Part shown: piece after piece, positions 26,654 through 35,588 of the stretch
Position numbering within the stretch: position 1 is the first letter of the stretch
Layout of the letters: each line of letters opens with the position of its first letter
NCBI GenBank assembly: GCA_016714495.1
Contig: JADKDU010000001.1
Coordinates: 558,001-622,000 of the forward strand
Length of the DNA stretch: 64,000 bases
Source: Hyphomonadaceae bacterium
GTDB taxonomy: Bacteria; Pseudomonadota; Alphaproteobacteria; Caulobacterales; Hyphomonadaceae
Direction of reading: 5' to 3'
Notes under the pieces: model-generated
What the model was told of the DNA's origin: nothing
Database searches by the model: none
The model's input: only the letters and a program-made list of their open reading frames with translations
Made by a program: the position numbers and the translations under genes

Positions 26654-27232
26654 ATGGTTGTCCTGAACAAGATCTACACCCGCACCGGCGATGACGGCAC
26701 GACGGGCCTCGCAACCGGCGAGCGCGTCGAGAAATGGAACCCGCGTGTCGAAAGCTATGGCGCGGTCGACGAGACTAACTCCGCCATCGGCGTCGCCCGC
26801 CTCCATGCCGGCGCCGACCGCGAACTCGACGCCATGCTCGGGCGCATCCAGAATGACCTTTTCGACCTCGGCGCGGATCTCGCAACGCCGGAGCGCGACA
26901 AGCCGCTCGGCTGGGACCCGCTCCGCATTGTCGAAGCCCAGGTGAAGCGCCTCGAATCCGAGATCGACGCGATCAATGCGCTGATCCCGCCGCTCAACAG
27001 CTTCATCCTGCCCGGCGGCTCGGCCCTCGCCGCCCACCTTCACGTCGCGCGCACGATCTGCCGCCGCGCCGAACGCCTGATCGCGGAACTTGCCGCCATG
27101 CACGACGAGAAGGTCTCGGCCCCCGCCCTCGCCTACGCCAATCGCCTGTCGGACTTCCTCTTCGTCGCTGCCCGCCGCGCCAACGCCAACGGCGCCAGCG
27201 ACGTGCTCTGGGTTCCCGGCGCGAACCGATAG
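26654..27232 (+). CDS. Cob(I)yrinic acid a,c-diamide adenosyltransferase, PduO type
   Basis: A 192-residue ATP:corrinoid adenosyltransferase that forms adenosylcobalamin. The ATP-binding N-terminus reads TRTGDDGTTGLATGERVEK (T-TGD-G-T), and the trimer-forming helices include FILPGGS and ARTICRRAERL. These are the PduO-type hallmarks. The product is the cofactor of the ethylmalonyl-CoA mutase encoded at 59.7-61.7 kb. A NADAR gene starts 3 bases after its stop, so the two are likely translated together. Confidence 0.95.
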   Translation: MVVLNKIYTRTGDDGTTGLATGERVEKWNPRVESYGAVDETNSAIGVARLHAGADRELDAMLGRIQNDLFDLGADLATPERDKPLGWDPLRIVEAQVKRLESEIDAINALIPPLNSFILPGGSALAAHLHVARTICRRAERLIAELAAMHDEKVSAPALAYANRLSDFLFVAARRANANGASDVLWVPGANR

Positions 27233-27235
27233 CCG

Positions 27236-27730
27236 ATGCCGTCCATCCTGCTCTTCTTGAAGGGCCACTTCAGCCAGTTCCACCCGTCCCGCTTCATGCT
27301 GGGCGGCCACGTTTACATCTGCGCCGAGCAATACATGCACGAGCAGAAGGCGCGACTATTCGGAGACGTTGCGATGGCGCAACGCATTCTCAAATCCGAC
27401 AGCCCACACGAGCATAAACTGATGGGAGGCCGCGTCGCCGGCTTTGACCAAGCCAAATGGGACGCCCACAAGGTCAACATCGTCACGACAGGAACCCGCG
27501 CCAAGTTCGGCCAGAACGCCGGCCTGCGCCGCCGGCTTCTCGATACCCGCGACGCCATCCTCGCTGAAGCCAACCCCAAGGATTACATCTGGGGCATCGG
27601 CCTCTCCGAAGACGACCCTGCAGCACAGGATCCCGCCAACTGGCAGGGCGAGAACCTGCTGGGACAAATCCTGATGACAGTACGCTCTGAATTGTCCGCA
27701 AACAGCAGCGACCGACATCTTCCCGCCTAG
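27236..27730 (+). CDS. NADAR-family (YbiA-like) protein
   Basis: A 164-residue protein with NADAR (DUF1768) features in order: FSQFHPSRF, GHVYICAEQYMHEQKARLFGD, WDAHKVNIV...KFGQNAGLRRRLLDT, DYIWGIGLS and GENLLGQILMTVR. Studied members are N-glycosidases that act on riboflavin-pathway intermediates or remove ADP-ribose. It immediately follows the adenosyltransferase (3-base gap), which is unusual for the HIG1-adenosyltransferase-etf neighbourhood. Specificity cannot be told from sequence. Confidence 0.88.
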   Translation: MPSILLFLKGHFSQFHPSRFMLGGHVYICAEQYMHEQKARLFGDVAMAQRILKSDSPHEHKLMGGRVAGFDQAKWDAHKVNIVTTGTRAKFGQNAGLRRRLLDTRDAILAEANPKDYIWGIGLSEDDPAAQDPANWQGENLLGQILMTVRSELSANSSDRHLPA

Positions 27731-27825
27731 TTCCGAATTAACCTGTTTCCTCAAGGATTGGCGCATTGGCGATTGAGGGGATTCATAAACCCCGCAATAG
27801 TCTGACGAACCCTCGGGGACACAGT

Positions 27826-29029
27826 TTGAAGCTTGCCGCTCTCTTCGCTTCCGCCGCTCTGGCGCTCGCAGCGCCTACGGCCGCGCACGCGCAGCTGACC
27901 AAGGAATACCAACAGCTCCAGGAATTCGGCGCCGTGCTCGACCACGCCGCCACAGCGCCGGATTTCGTCGGTCTCGCTGTCGCCGTCGTGAAGGATGGCC
28001 AGGTCGCCCTGGTGAAAACCTACGGCGTGCGCGAAGCCGGCGGCACGGAGAAGGTCACGCCCGACACCGTCTTCCGCATCGCCTCGCTCTCGAAAGGCTT
28101 CGCCGGCACGCTCGCCGTGATGGAGCAGAAAGACGGCAAGCTCGACCTGCAGACTCGCGTCGCGACAATCGTCCCCGAATTCAAGCTGAGGCGCGCCGCC
28201 GATGCAGCCCGCGTCACGCTGGAAGACGTGCTGTCCCAGCGCACCGGCCTTCCGCCCTACGCCTACGACAACCTGCTCGAAGCCGGCCGCACGCCGTCTG
28301 TCATCCTGTCTGAATACGCCAAGGTGAAGCAGACCTGTCCGCCCGGCGAATGCTTCACCTACCAGAACGTCGCCTTCAACATGATCGCCGCCGCGATCGA
28401 GAAAGCGTCGGGCAAGCCTTACGCCGCCGAATTGAAAGCCCGGATCCTCGATCCGCTGGACATGAAGACCGCCTCGCTCGGCCTTGCGCAGCTCAAGTCG
28501 ACTGGCAACTGGGCGCGCCCGCACAAGCGCGCCGGCCAGACATGGGTCTCGACGCCTGTCACCGACTGGTATTACCGCGTCCCCGCCGCCGGCGGCGTCA
28601 ACGCCTCAATCACCGATCTCTCGAAATGGCTCGTCGCCCAGATCGGCCTTCGCCCCGATGTCATCCCGCAAGCCGTACTCGACGAAGCGCACCGCAAGCG
28701 GATCGCCACGCCGCCGGAAACCGCACGCCAGCGCGCTCAAGACGCCCGTCACCGAAACCTCCTACGGCCTCGGCTGGCGGAACTACACCTACGCCGGCAA
28801 GCGTGTGATCACCCATTCGGGCAGCGTGGAAGGCTATATCGCGCAGATCGCCTGGGTGCCCGAAACCCGATCCGGCATCGTCGTCCTGTCGAACACGCGG
28901 GGCGCCCGCGCCGCCCGCATCGTGCCCGCCTGGCTCGACTATGAACTGGGCCTTCAGAAGACCGACTGGTTCAAGATGGACGAAATCGCGACCGCATCCG
29001 GCGCAGCCGCGACCGCCAGCGGCGACTGA
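27826..29029 (+). pseudogene. Serine hydrolase (class C beta-lactamase family), frameshifted
   Basis: The N-terminal frame gives a signal peptide (TTG start at 27826, MKLAALFASAALAL...AHA), the nucleophile motif SLSK and YQNVAFN (YxN). Near 28728-28742 the coding continues in another frame: there the C-terminal half resumes as ALKTPVTETSYGLGWRNY and HSGSVEGY, the third catalytic motif. The break lies in a GCGCGC-like run, consistent with a two-base loss. As sequenced, the catalytic set is split between two frames, so no active enzyme would be made unless the indel is an error. The family includes esterases, D-aminopeptidases and beta-lactamases. Confidence 0.85.
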
Positions 29030-29032
29030 TCG

Positions 29033-29491
29033 CTACATCCCCGGCGCACTCCCCCCGCCGGCCACCTTCTGCCGCGCCAGCGCGCTGTCCATCGGCGACA
29101 GGCCAAGCCGGTCCACGATCTGGCGCATCAGCGAATCCTCGTGCGGATCGCGAACGCCGTCCGACAGCACGATGCCCCACAACTCCTCGATGATCGCCAC
29201 GCGATCCTCGTGCGGGATCGATGCGCGGATCGCCTTGGTGAACTGGTAGATATCAATCGCCTCGCTCTCGGCCTCTTCGCCTTGCTCGCGCAGCCCCCGC
29301 GCCAGCTCCGCGGACAGTCCGAAGCGCTTCGCCAGCACGCGATCGATGATCGTCGCCTCGTGGTCGTCGTATTTCCCATCCGCCCGCGCCGCCATCACCA
29401 GCACAGATGCAATCGCCAAGCGCGCATCCTCGGGCTGCAGCTCAGCATGGCCTGTCGACATCATCAGGCGGCGAAGGAAACCAACGGGCAT
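29033..29491 (-). CDS. TerB-family protein
   Basis: A 152-residue all-helical protein of the TerB/tellurite-resistance-like family: AIASVLVMAARADGKYDDHE (an acidic metal-binding-type segment), AKRFGLS, and a second similar unit at IIEELWGIVLSDGVRDPHE. No signal peptide. The family binds divalent metals, but the role of stand-alone members is unclear. It is convergent with the serine hydrolase gene and shares its strand with the DUF3144 gene just upstream (4-base gap), so the two probably form an operon. Confidence 0.82.
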   Translation of the reverse strand: MPVGFLRRLMMSTGHAELQPEDARLAIASVLVMAARADGKYDDHEATIIDRVLAKRFGLSAELARGLREQGEEAESEAIDIYQFTKAIRASIPHEDRVAIIEELWGIVLSDGVRDPHEDSLMRQIVDRLGLSPMDSALARQKVAGGGSAPGM

Positions 29492-29495
29492 GAAC

Positions 29496-29786
29496 TCAAT
29501 CCTTGGTATTCATATAGGCGTCGAAATTCTTGATGTAGGCCTCGAGATTGCCTTCAAGCATCTGCCGGAACCCGGCCACGAAGTATTCGACCGTCTCATC
29601 CCGCTGCGCCGCCATCGCCTCGCCCGACTTGAACCCCCGCGCCGACAGGAAGGCGCTGAACCGCGCCGAAGCGAACATCATCGAGGCGTTGACCATCTCG
29701 TGCGAGACCTCCGCGACCTCCTCATTGGCCAGGGCGATATGGGCGTCCGCCCGTTTGTAGAACGCGTCGTCAAATATGTCGGCCAT
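29496..29786 (-). CDS. DUF3144-family protein
   Basis: A 96-residue soluble protein matching DUF3144: FYKRADAHIALAN near the N-terminus, MVNASMMFASARFSAF in the middle, and YFVAGFRQMLEGNLEAYI near the end. Function not established. First gene of a probable two-gene operon with TerB, and divergent from etfB across about 250 bases. Confidence 0.8.
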   Translation of the reverse strand: MADIFDDAFYKRADAHIALANEEVAEVSHEMVNASMMFASARFSAFLSARGFKSGEAMAAQRDETVEYFVAGFRQMLEGNLEAYIKNFDAYMNTKD

Positions 29787-30037
29787 GGGATAAGGGTCTC
29801 TCCTGAATGGGCCAAAGTTATCGCGCTGGCTGAAAAAACCACGCGAAATCCGCCTGTGCGCACGAATGTTTCATCCCTCCCCCGGCGGAACGCGCCAAAT
29901 CGACGCTTTTTGCCCCGGAAGCCTCCGACAAAACTTGATTCCGGCGCTTGTGCTGCCTAACAGGAAGCCGCGGTTCGCAGGCGCACCATAAAACGGCGCA
30001 GCGGGCCATTTCTGACGTCCAGCCGGAGACCCCACCG

Positions 30038-30784
30038 ATGAAGGTGCTTGTGCCCGTGAAGCGGGTGATCGACCCGAACGTCCGCCCGCGCGTGAAAGCC
30101 GATGGTTCGGGCGTCGACCTCGCCAACATCAAGATGGCGATGAACCCGTTCTGCGAGATCGCCGTCGAAGAAGCTGTGCGCATGAAGGAAAAAGGCGTCG
30201 TCACCGAGATCGTGCTCGTCTCGATCGGCCCGGCCCAGGCGCAGGAAACCATCCGCATCGGTCTCGCCATGGGCGGCGACCGCGGCATCCTCGTCCAGAC
30301 CGACGTTGCAGTTGAGCCCCTCGCCGTCGCCAAGATCCTCGCCAAGATCGTCGAAGCCGAACAACCCGGCCTCGTCATCACCGGCAAGCAGGCGATCGAC
30401 GACGACGCCAACCAGACCGGCCAGATGCTCGCCGCCCTGCTCGGCTGGCCGCAAGGCGCCTTCGCCTCCGCCGTCGCAATGGATGGCGAGAAGTTGAAAG
30501 TCACCCGCGAAGTCGATGGCGGTCTGCAGACCGTCTCGCTCTCGCTGCCGGCCGTGGTCACTACCGACCTCCGCCTCAACGAGCCGCGCTTCGCGTCGCT
30601 CCCAAACATCATGAAGGCGAAGAAGAAGCCGATCGAAACCAAGTCGCCCGCCGACTACGGCGTCGATGTCACGCCGCGCCTCACCGTCGTAAAGGTCGCC
30701 GAGCCGAAGAAACGCGAAGCCGGTGAGAAAGTCGCCGATGTCGACGCGCTCATCGCCAAACTCAAGTCCGTGGGAGCGATCTGA
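30038..30784 (+). CDS. etfB: Electron transfer flavoprotein beta subunit
   Basis: EtfB (248 residues) forms the ETF heterodimer with EtfA and binds AMP. The start at 30038 gives the family N-terminus MKVLVPVKRVIDPN; the 30 codons before it are not conserved. Signature segments include MNPFCEIAVEEAVR, ITGKQAIDDDANQTGQM and LPAVVTTDLRLNEPR. It precedes etfA by only 2 bases. Confidence 0.97.
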   Translation: MKVLVPVKRVIDPNVRPRVKADGSGVDLANIKMAMNPFCEIAVEEAVRMKEKGVVTEIVLVSIGPAQAQETIRIGLAMGGDRGILVQTDVAVEPLAVAKILAKIVEAEQPGLVITGKQAIDDDANQTGQMLAALLGWPQGAFASAVAMDGEKLKVTREVDGGLQTVSLSLPAVVTTDLRLNEPRFASLPNIMKAKKKPIETKSPADYGVDVTPRLTVVKVAEPKKREAGEKVADVDALIAKLKSVGAI

Positions 30785-30786
30785 TC

Positions 30787-31716
30787 ATGGCTGTCCTAGT
30801 TCTCGCTGAACACAACAACGCCGCGCTAAACGACGCGACCGCCAAGACGGTCGCAGCCGCACAAGCCTTCGGTGGCGACATCGACGTTCTCGTCGCTGGC
30901 CACAACGCAAAGGCTGCCGCCGACGCCGCCGCGAAACTCGCTGGCGTGCGGAAAGTGATCCACGTCGAAGGCGAAGCTTTCAGCCACGCCCTCGCCGAAG
31001 CTGTCGAAGCGCTGGTCGTGCCAATGATGTCGGGCTACGACGCCTTCTTCGCCCCGGCCACAACGACCGGCAAGAACGTCGCTCCGCGCATCGCCGCCAA
31101 GCTCGACGTGATGCAGATCTCGGAAATCACGAAGGTCGTCGACACCTCCACCTTCGAGCGTCCAATCTACGCCGGTAACGCGATCATGACGGTGAAGTCC
31201 GCCGACGCGAAGAAAGTCGTCACCGTTCGCGCCACCGCCTTCCAGGCTGCCGCCGGCGCCGGCTCGGCCTCGGTCGAAAGCGCCGCCGCTCCGGCCGGTC
31301 CGTTCAAGGCGACCTTCGTCTCCGAAGAACTGCAGAAATCGGATCGTCCTGAACTCGCCTCGGCCAAGCGCGTCGTCTCCGGCGGTCGCGCCCTCGCCTC
31401 GGCCGAACAGTTCGACCAGTACATCCTGCCGCTGGCCGACAAGCTCGGCGCGGGCGTCGGCGCCTCGCGCGCCGCCGTCGACGCCGGTTATGCCCCGAAC
31501 GACTTCCAGGTCGGTCAAACGGGCAAGGTCGTCGCTCCGGAGCTCTACATCGCCATCGGCATCTCGGGCGCCATCCAGCACCTCGCCGGCATGAAGGACT
31601 CGAAGATCATCGTCGCCATCAACAAGGACGAGGAAGCCCCGATCTTCCAGATCGCCGACTACGCGCTCGTCGGCGACCTTTTCAAGATCGTGCCTGAACT
31701 CACAAGCAAGCTTTAG
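30787..31716 (+). CDS. etfA: Electron transfer flavoprotein alpha subunit
   Basis: EtfA (309 residues) carries the FAD of the ETF dimer, which accepts electrons from acyl-CoA dehydrogenases and passes them to ETF-QO. The FAD-binding C-terminal domain shows GGRALAS, GASRAAVDAGY, QVGQTGKVVAPELYIAIGISGAIQH and AINKDEEAPIFQIADY. It overlaps functionally with etfB just upstream. The 3-hydroxybutyryl-CoA dehydrogenase gene often found next is absent here; a terminator and a decayed gene follow. Confidence 0.97.
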   Translation: MAVLVLAEHNNAALNDATAKTVAAAQAFGGDIDVLVAGHNAKAAADAAAKLAGVRKVIHVEGEAFSHALAEAVEALVVPMMSGYDAFFAPATTTGKNVAPRIAAKLDVMQISEITKVVDTSTFERPIYAGNAIMTVKSADAKKVVTVRATAFQAAAGAGSASVESAAAPAGPFKATFVSEELQKSDRPELASAKRVVSGGRALASAEQFDQYILPLADKLGAGVGASRAAVDAGYAPNDFQVGQTGKVVAPELYIAIGISGAIQHLAGMKDSKIIVAINKDEEAPIFQIADYALVGDLFKIVPELTSKL

Positions 31717-31739
31717 TCAGTTGAACATTCAACCTGCAG

Positions 31740-31767
31740 AAGGCCCGTCCTCACCGGCGGGCCTTTT
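31740..31767 (+). terminator. Intrinsic terminator after etfA
   Basis: AAGGCCCG pairs with CGGGCCTT around a 10-base loop and is followed by TTTTCATTTT, 24 bases after the etfA stop. A classical Rho-independent terminator for the etfBA transcript. Confidence 0.85.
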
Positions 31768-31784
31768 CATTTTCCTGCAACCCA

Positions 31785-32407
31785 TCAGCCAAGCGCCACG
31801 CGCACCGCTTCCTGCTTGCCTTGCGCGAAGCCAACATGGGCCGAGCCGATACGCGTCACCGGGTCCATCTGGTTCACACCCATCGACTTGCGGGACTCAT
31901 TGTCCGGGCTGATCACCACGACACAACTGCCCTGCTCACGCAGAACTGCGACCTGACTCGCAAGATCATTGTCCCATTCCGCAGTCCTTCGAATGCCCTC
32001 GAACTAGCCCAGTGGCAGCGGCCCGCGTCGCTCGCTGAACGGCGTCAAGACCACGACAGCAAGATCGGCGTTGTCGGCGGAACGGAGGCCGCCATTGATG
32101 CAGCGAGCGCCATGGATCGCGTGTGTGTGGCCCCCTGGCAGCGCAGTGCTCGCCGTGACCGCGTCCACCAGCTCGACGCCCGAATTGCGATCTAACGATA
32201 TCGCTCGCCCGTATGCGCGTTGACCGCCACAATGATCATCGGCCTCTCGGGCCATTCATGTCGAGGTGGTCTGGATGCGACGCGCGCCCCTGCAGGATCG
32301 AGAGCGCCTTCGGTTTCCAGCGCGAACGCGCCCATCGCCCGACACATATCTTCTGCCGATGTAGCGGCGACGGCGATGACCCGCATGCGATCGAATAAGG
32401 CTGACAT
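31785..32407 (-). pseudogene. Decayed patatin-like phospholipase (C-terminal half)
   Basis: Three minus-strand segments in different frames add up to the C-terminal half of a bacterial patatin: about 32192-32407 (MGAFALE, PRHEWPERPMIIVAVNAHTGE), about 32004-32220 (NSGVELVDAVTASTALPGG, GGLRSADNADLA) and 31785 to about 31960 (VISPDNES, MDPVTRIGSAHVGFAQGKQEA, then TGA). The N-terminal half with the GxSxG nucleophile is missing. At least two frameshifts separate the parts, so this is a real relic rather than a single sequencing slip. Confidence 0.8.
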
Positions 32408-32443
32408 TGGCAGGGATGAAGGTCCAGATATTGGCGGTGATAG

Positions 32444-32890
32444 CGGCCGCGCCGCCCCCTGTCCGGCCGGTCAAACGGTTCGGCCAGCACAGATGCGAAC
32501 AGTTCAGCCGCCGGTCTCCCGCAGCGCAACCACGCAGCCGCTGCAAGTACAGTAACGCCAATCGCGTCTCCAATCGTCGAACCGCCTACTCCCGCCGAAG
32601 TGGTCGCGCCGCCCACCGCTCCAGCCGAAGCCGCGCCAGAGGGCGCAACCGCCCCGATAACCGAATCCGCTGCGCCGGAAAACACCATCCCTGCCACCCT
32701 CGCCGCCGTGAAACCCACGCCCCAACAGATCGCCGCCGCCTCGGCGATGTTCACACCGCAATTCGGGCCGACTTTCACCACCGATCCGTGGTGGATCGTG
32801 CTTCTCGGCTGGCTCGTCATGGTGGTCGCCGCCGGCCAGGGTGCGCCCTTCTGGTTCAACCTCCTGCAGAAGATGGTCGCCCGTAAGTGA
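32444..32890 (+). pseudogene. Coding remnant with C-terminal membrane segment
   Basis: An open frame from 32444 (just after a stop) to 32890; the only plausible start is a GTG at 32600 with no good ribosome site. The translation is Ala/Pro-rich, then TPQQIAAASAMFTP, then a transmembrane stretch WWIVLLGWLVMVVAAGQGAPFWFNLL. That ending resembles the C-terminal segment of larger membrane proteins that end GAPFWFDLL. I interpret it as the 3' part of a gene whose front was lost next to the patatin relic. A genuine 96-residue protein from the GTG is the alternative. Confidence 0.45.
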
Positions 32891-32956
32891 CGCCGCGCGT
32901 GGACTCCCGGAACCATCAGGCATAGCCTCTCACCGGGACCAGAAGGGGAGCGGCGC

Positions 32957-33370
32957 ATGCCACCACAAGGAATGATCGTCGGCGACAACTGGCTCGCCAT
33001 TGGCGCAGGCGCCATCGCCTTCTACGCTGTTGGCTTCGTCATATACGGCCTCGTCTTCTCGAAGCTCTGGATGCAACTCTCCGGCTACACCAAGGAACAG
33101 CTCACCCCACACACCTGGAAGATGGCTGTCTCCCCCATTATGCCGATCCTCACCGCCATCGGCCTCGCCGTCATCCTGAAGCTCGCGCGCGTCGACAATC
33201 TCGCCACCGGCCTCCTCGTCACCTTCCAGATCTGGTTCTTCATTGTGCTATCGACGCGGCTCTATTCCTTCGTCTACAGCCCCGAGAAGCCCGGCCTGCT
33301 GGTGATGGACACGATCCACCTCCTGCTCGGCTTCATGGCCTGCGGCGCGATCATCTCCGCCTGGCCCTAG
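32957..33370 (+). CDS. DUF1761-family membrane protein
   Basis: A 137-residue inner membrane protein with four hydrophobic segments. It matches DUF1761: GAIAFYAVGFVIYGLVFSKLWM, then a loop with SGYTKEQL, and two later helices. Function not established. It has a GGAG ribosome site, and its stop overlaps the stop of the convergent secreted-protein gene by 4 bases. Confidence 0.82.
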   Translation: MPPQGMIVGDNWLAIGAGAIAFYAVGFVIYGLVFSKLWMQLSGYTKEQLTPHTWKMAVSPIMPILTAIGLAVILKLARVDNLATGLLVTFQIWFFIVLSTRLYSFVYSPEKPGLLVMDTIHLLLGFMACGAIISAWP

Positions 33371-33840
33371 CGGTTCGCGCGCACCGACAGCACGTGCTGC
33401 GTGATCGACCCGCCCGGAGGCGTGGAAAGCACCACGACCTCAAGCTTGCCCGATGGCGGCGTGAAGCGGCGCGTAACGAGCCCCTCCGGGTCGGCAAGCG
33501 GCGCCGACGACCAGCCCCTGGGTGTCAGGCAGTTCCCGATGCGATCTATCATCGAAATGGCGCCCTGCGCGATCGCGGAGGAATCGAGCGACCACGTGCA
33601 TTCAAACAGGTCCCTCGCGTCGCCACGCTTTACGCGACACTCATAGGCGCTCCCCATTCCCGCCGGCCGGACGATATCCGGCAGCTCCCGGCCCGTCCGT
33701 TCATCGATCTCGAAACGACGAAAAGGCGCCGGCTGGACCGCATCGCGCAACAACGCGTCCAGTCCGCCGCATATGGCGTCTTGTGCGAATGCCGCCGGCG
33801 TTGCGCCGGCGAGCACGCAAGCAAACACGATGCATTTCAT
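33367..33840 (-). CDS. Secreted hypothetical protein, 157 residues
   Basis: The start at 33840 yields a clean signal peptide MKCIVFACVLAGATPAAFAQD; in-frame codons upstream are not coding-like. The mature protein has four cysteines (CGG, YEC, FEC, GNC) that could form two periplasmic disulfides. It reads RRFEIDERTGRELP, FECTWSLDSSA and VTRRFTPPSGKLEVVVLSTPPG. I do not recognise a family. It is convergent with DUF1761 and divergent from the M20 peptidase gene. Confidence 0.7.
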   Translation of the reverse strand: MKCIVFACVLAGATPAAFAQDAICGGLDALLRDAVQPAPFRRFEIDERTGRELPDIVRPAGMGSAYECRVKRGDARDLFECTWSLDSSAIAQGAISMIDRIGNCLTPRGWSSAPLADPEGLVTRRFTPPSGKLEVVVLSTPPGGSITQHVLSVRANR

Positions 33841-33960
33841 GGGCGTCCCCTCGCAATCAAAGCGATTAAGGCTTGAGCCGATGGCAAGGTCAACGCTTCG
33901 CCCTTGGCGCAATATCCGCCGCATGATCTGATCCGCCCTGAACAGATCAAGGGTCGACTC

Positions 33961-35400
33961 ATGCGCCTTCGCCTTCTCACCGCCGCCGGCCTGCTCGCGC
34001 TCTCAGCCTGCGCCACGTCCTCCGGCGCCGGGACAGCCACCGGGTCAAGTGATCCGCGCGCCGGCGAAGCTGAATTCCGCGCTCTCTTCAAGGAACTGAT
34101 CGAGATCAACACCACGCTCTCCGTCGGCTCCTGCACGAAAGCGTCAGAGGCGATGAAGACGCGCCTCCTCGCCGCCGGCTATCCCGAGAGCGACCTCCAC
34201 ATCCTCGTGAACCCCAAGCCCAACCGCCCGCAGGACGGCAACCTCGTCGCCATCCTCCCCGGCACGGACCCGTCGCAGAAAGCCATCCTGTTGATGGCGC
34301 ACATCGATGTCGTCGAAGCCAAGCGTGAAGACTGGGTGCGCGATCCCTTCACGCTCATCGAGGAAGGCGGCTTCTTCTATGCGCGCGGAACCAGCGACGA
34401 CAAAAGCATGGCCGCGATTTTCACGGACTCGATGATCCGCTTCAAGCGCGAGGGTTACAAGCCCGCCCGCACCATCAAGCTGATGCTCAACTGCGGCGAG
34501 GAAAGCCCCAACGAATTCGTCGGCGCACAATACATGGTGCAGGAACATCTCGACCTGATCAGCGCCGGCTTCGCGCTCAATGAAGGCGCTGGCGGCCGCA
34601 TCGATCCCGACACCGGCAAGTATGTCTTCAACGGCGTGCAGGCGGGCGAGAAGCTCTACCAGGATTTCACGCTCGAAGTGACCAATCCCGGCGGCCACTC
34701 TTCGCGCCCCGTGCCGGACAACGCGATTTACCGCCTCGCGGCAGCGCTCCAGAAGGTGCAGGCCGTCGAATGGCCGATCGAGTTCAACGACGCGACCACG
34801 GCCTTCTTCAAACGCATGGGCGAACTCACGCCCGGCCAGGAAGGCCAGGACATGCGCGACGCGGCCGGCGGTGAAAACGCCGCCGCCATCCGCCGCCTCC
34901 GGGCCAATCCGGGCTATGACGCACTCTTCCACACAACCTGCGTCGCCACCCAACTCACGGCCGGCCACGCGCCCAACGCGCTGCCCCAGCGCGCCACGGC
35001 CAACGTGAACTGTCGCATCTTCCCCGGCCGCACGCAGGAAGACATACAGAAACAGCTCATCGCCGCGATCAGTGACTCCGAAGTGAAAGTGACGATGCAG
35101 AGCGATCCCGAAAAGCCCGGCGCTCCACCGCGCCTCACGCCTGACATCCTCGGCCCGATCGAGAAGATCAGCGAACAGATCTTCCCCGGCGTCCCCGTCG
35201 TTCCCGCCATGGCCACCGGCGCCACGGACGGCCGCTTCCTCACGCCGGCAGGCATCCCGACCTATGGCGTCTCCGGCATCTTCGCGGACCCGAACACATC
35301 CGGCGTCCACGGCCTCAACGAGCGCGTGGGCGTCAAGCAACTGATGGACGGCCGCACCTTCCTGCACCTGCTGGTCAAGGAATATGCGGGCGGGAAATAG
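33961..35400 (+). CDS. M20-family metallopeptidase, lipoprotein
   Basis: A 479-residue zinc peptidase with a lipoprotein signal (MRLRLLTAAGLLALSAC), so probably envelope-anchored. M20 metal-binding segments appear in order: AHIDVVEAKREDW (His and Asp), RGTSDDKS (bridging Asp), CGEESPNEF (Glu pair) and, at the end, GVHGLNERVGV (last His). A dimerisation domain with NPGGHSSRP lies in the middle. It probably cleaves small peptides or acyl-amino acids in the periplasm. The start at 33961 is chosen for the signal peptide. Confidence 0.93.
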   Translation: MRLRLLTAAGLLALSACATSSGAGTATGSSDPRAGEAEFRALFKELIEINTTLSVGSCTKASEAMKTRLLAAGYPESDLHILVNPKPNRPQDGNLVAILPGTDPSQKAILLMAHIDVVEAKREDWVRDPFTLIEEGGFFYARGTSDDKSMAAIFTDSMIRFKREGYKPARTIKLMLNCGEESPNEFVGAQYMVQEHLDLISAGFALNEGAGGRIDPDTGKYVFNGVQAGEKLYQDFTLEVTNPGGHSSRPVPDNAIYRLAAALQKVQAVEWPIEFNDATTAFFKRMGELTPGQEGQDMRDAAGGENAAAIRRLRANPGYDALFHTTCVATQLTAGHAPNALPQRATANVNCRIFPGRTQEDIQKQLIAAISDSEVKVTMQSDPEKPGAPPRLTPDILGPIEKISEQIFPGVPVVPAMATGATDGRFLTPAGIPTYGVSGIFADPNTSGVHGLNERVGVKQLMDGRTFLHLLVKEYAGGK

Positions 35401-35533
35401 CGAACACAACGGGAAGCAGTTTAGCGCTCATGACCATGAGACGGTTCGAGGACAACAATCCCCGGGGAACCAGGTGAGCAACGAGCTACGCCAGCCGCAG
35501 GATCACTCTAGCGATCCGTCCACCAACATACAG

Positions 35534-35564
35534 GTGAGCAGGCCCGCAAAGCGGGCCTGCTCAC
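35534..35564. terminator. Very strong hairpin after the M20 peptidase gene
   Basis: A perfect 14-base inverted repeat (GTGAGCAGGCCCGC and complement) with an AAA loop. It sits between convergent genes (M20 peptidase and DUF2177), with no T-run on either side, and may act as a bidirectional terminator. The preceding 130 bases (35401-35530) show no ORF, though a GGTGAGCAACGAG segment at about 35475 repeats the start of the hairpin arm. Confidence 0.6.
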
Positions 35565-35588
35565 TATGAGCGCGTAAGCTCCTGCGCC

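Noticed and set aside
26123..27340. 405-residue minus-strand frame
   Set aside because: Antisense to the hypothetical protein and corrinoid adenosyltransferase genes, the latter with clear motifs.
34144..35409. 421-residue minus-strand frame
   Set aside because: It is antisense to the M20 peptidase, which has a full set of metal-binding motifs.
35401..35530. tRNA, tmRNA or SRP RNA in the spacer after the M20 peptidase
   Set aside because: GGTTCGA and TCCACCA fragments occur but no cloverleaf, T-arm stem or conserved SRP loop could be built.
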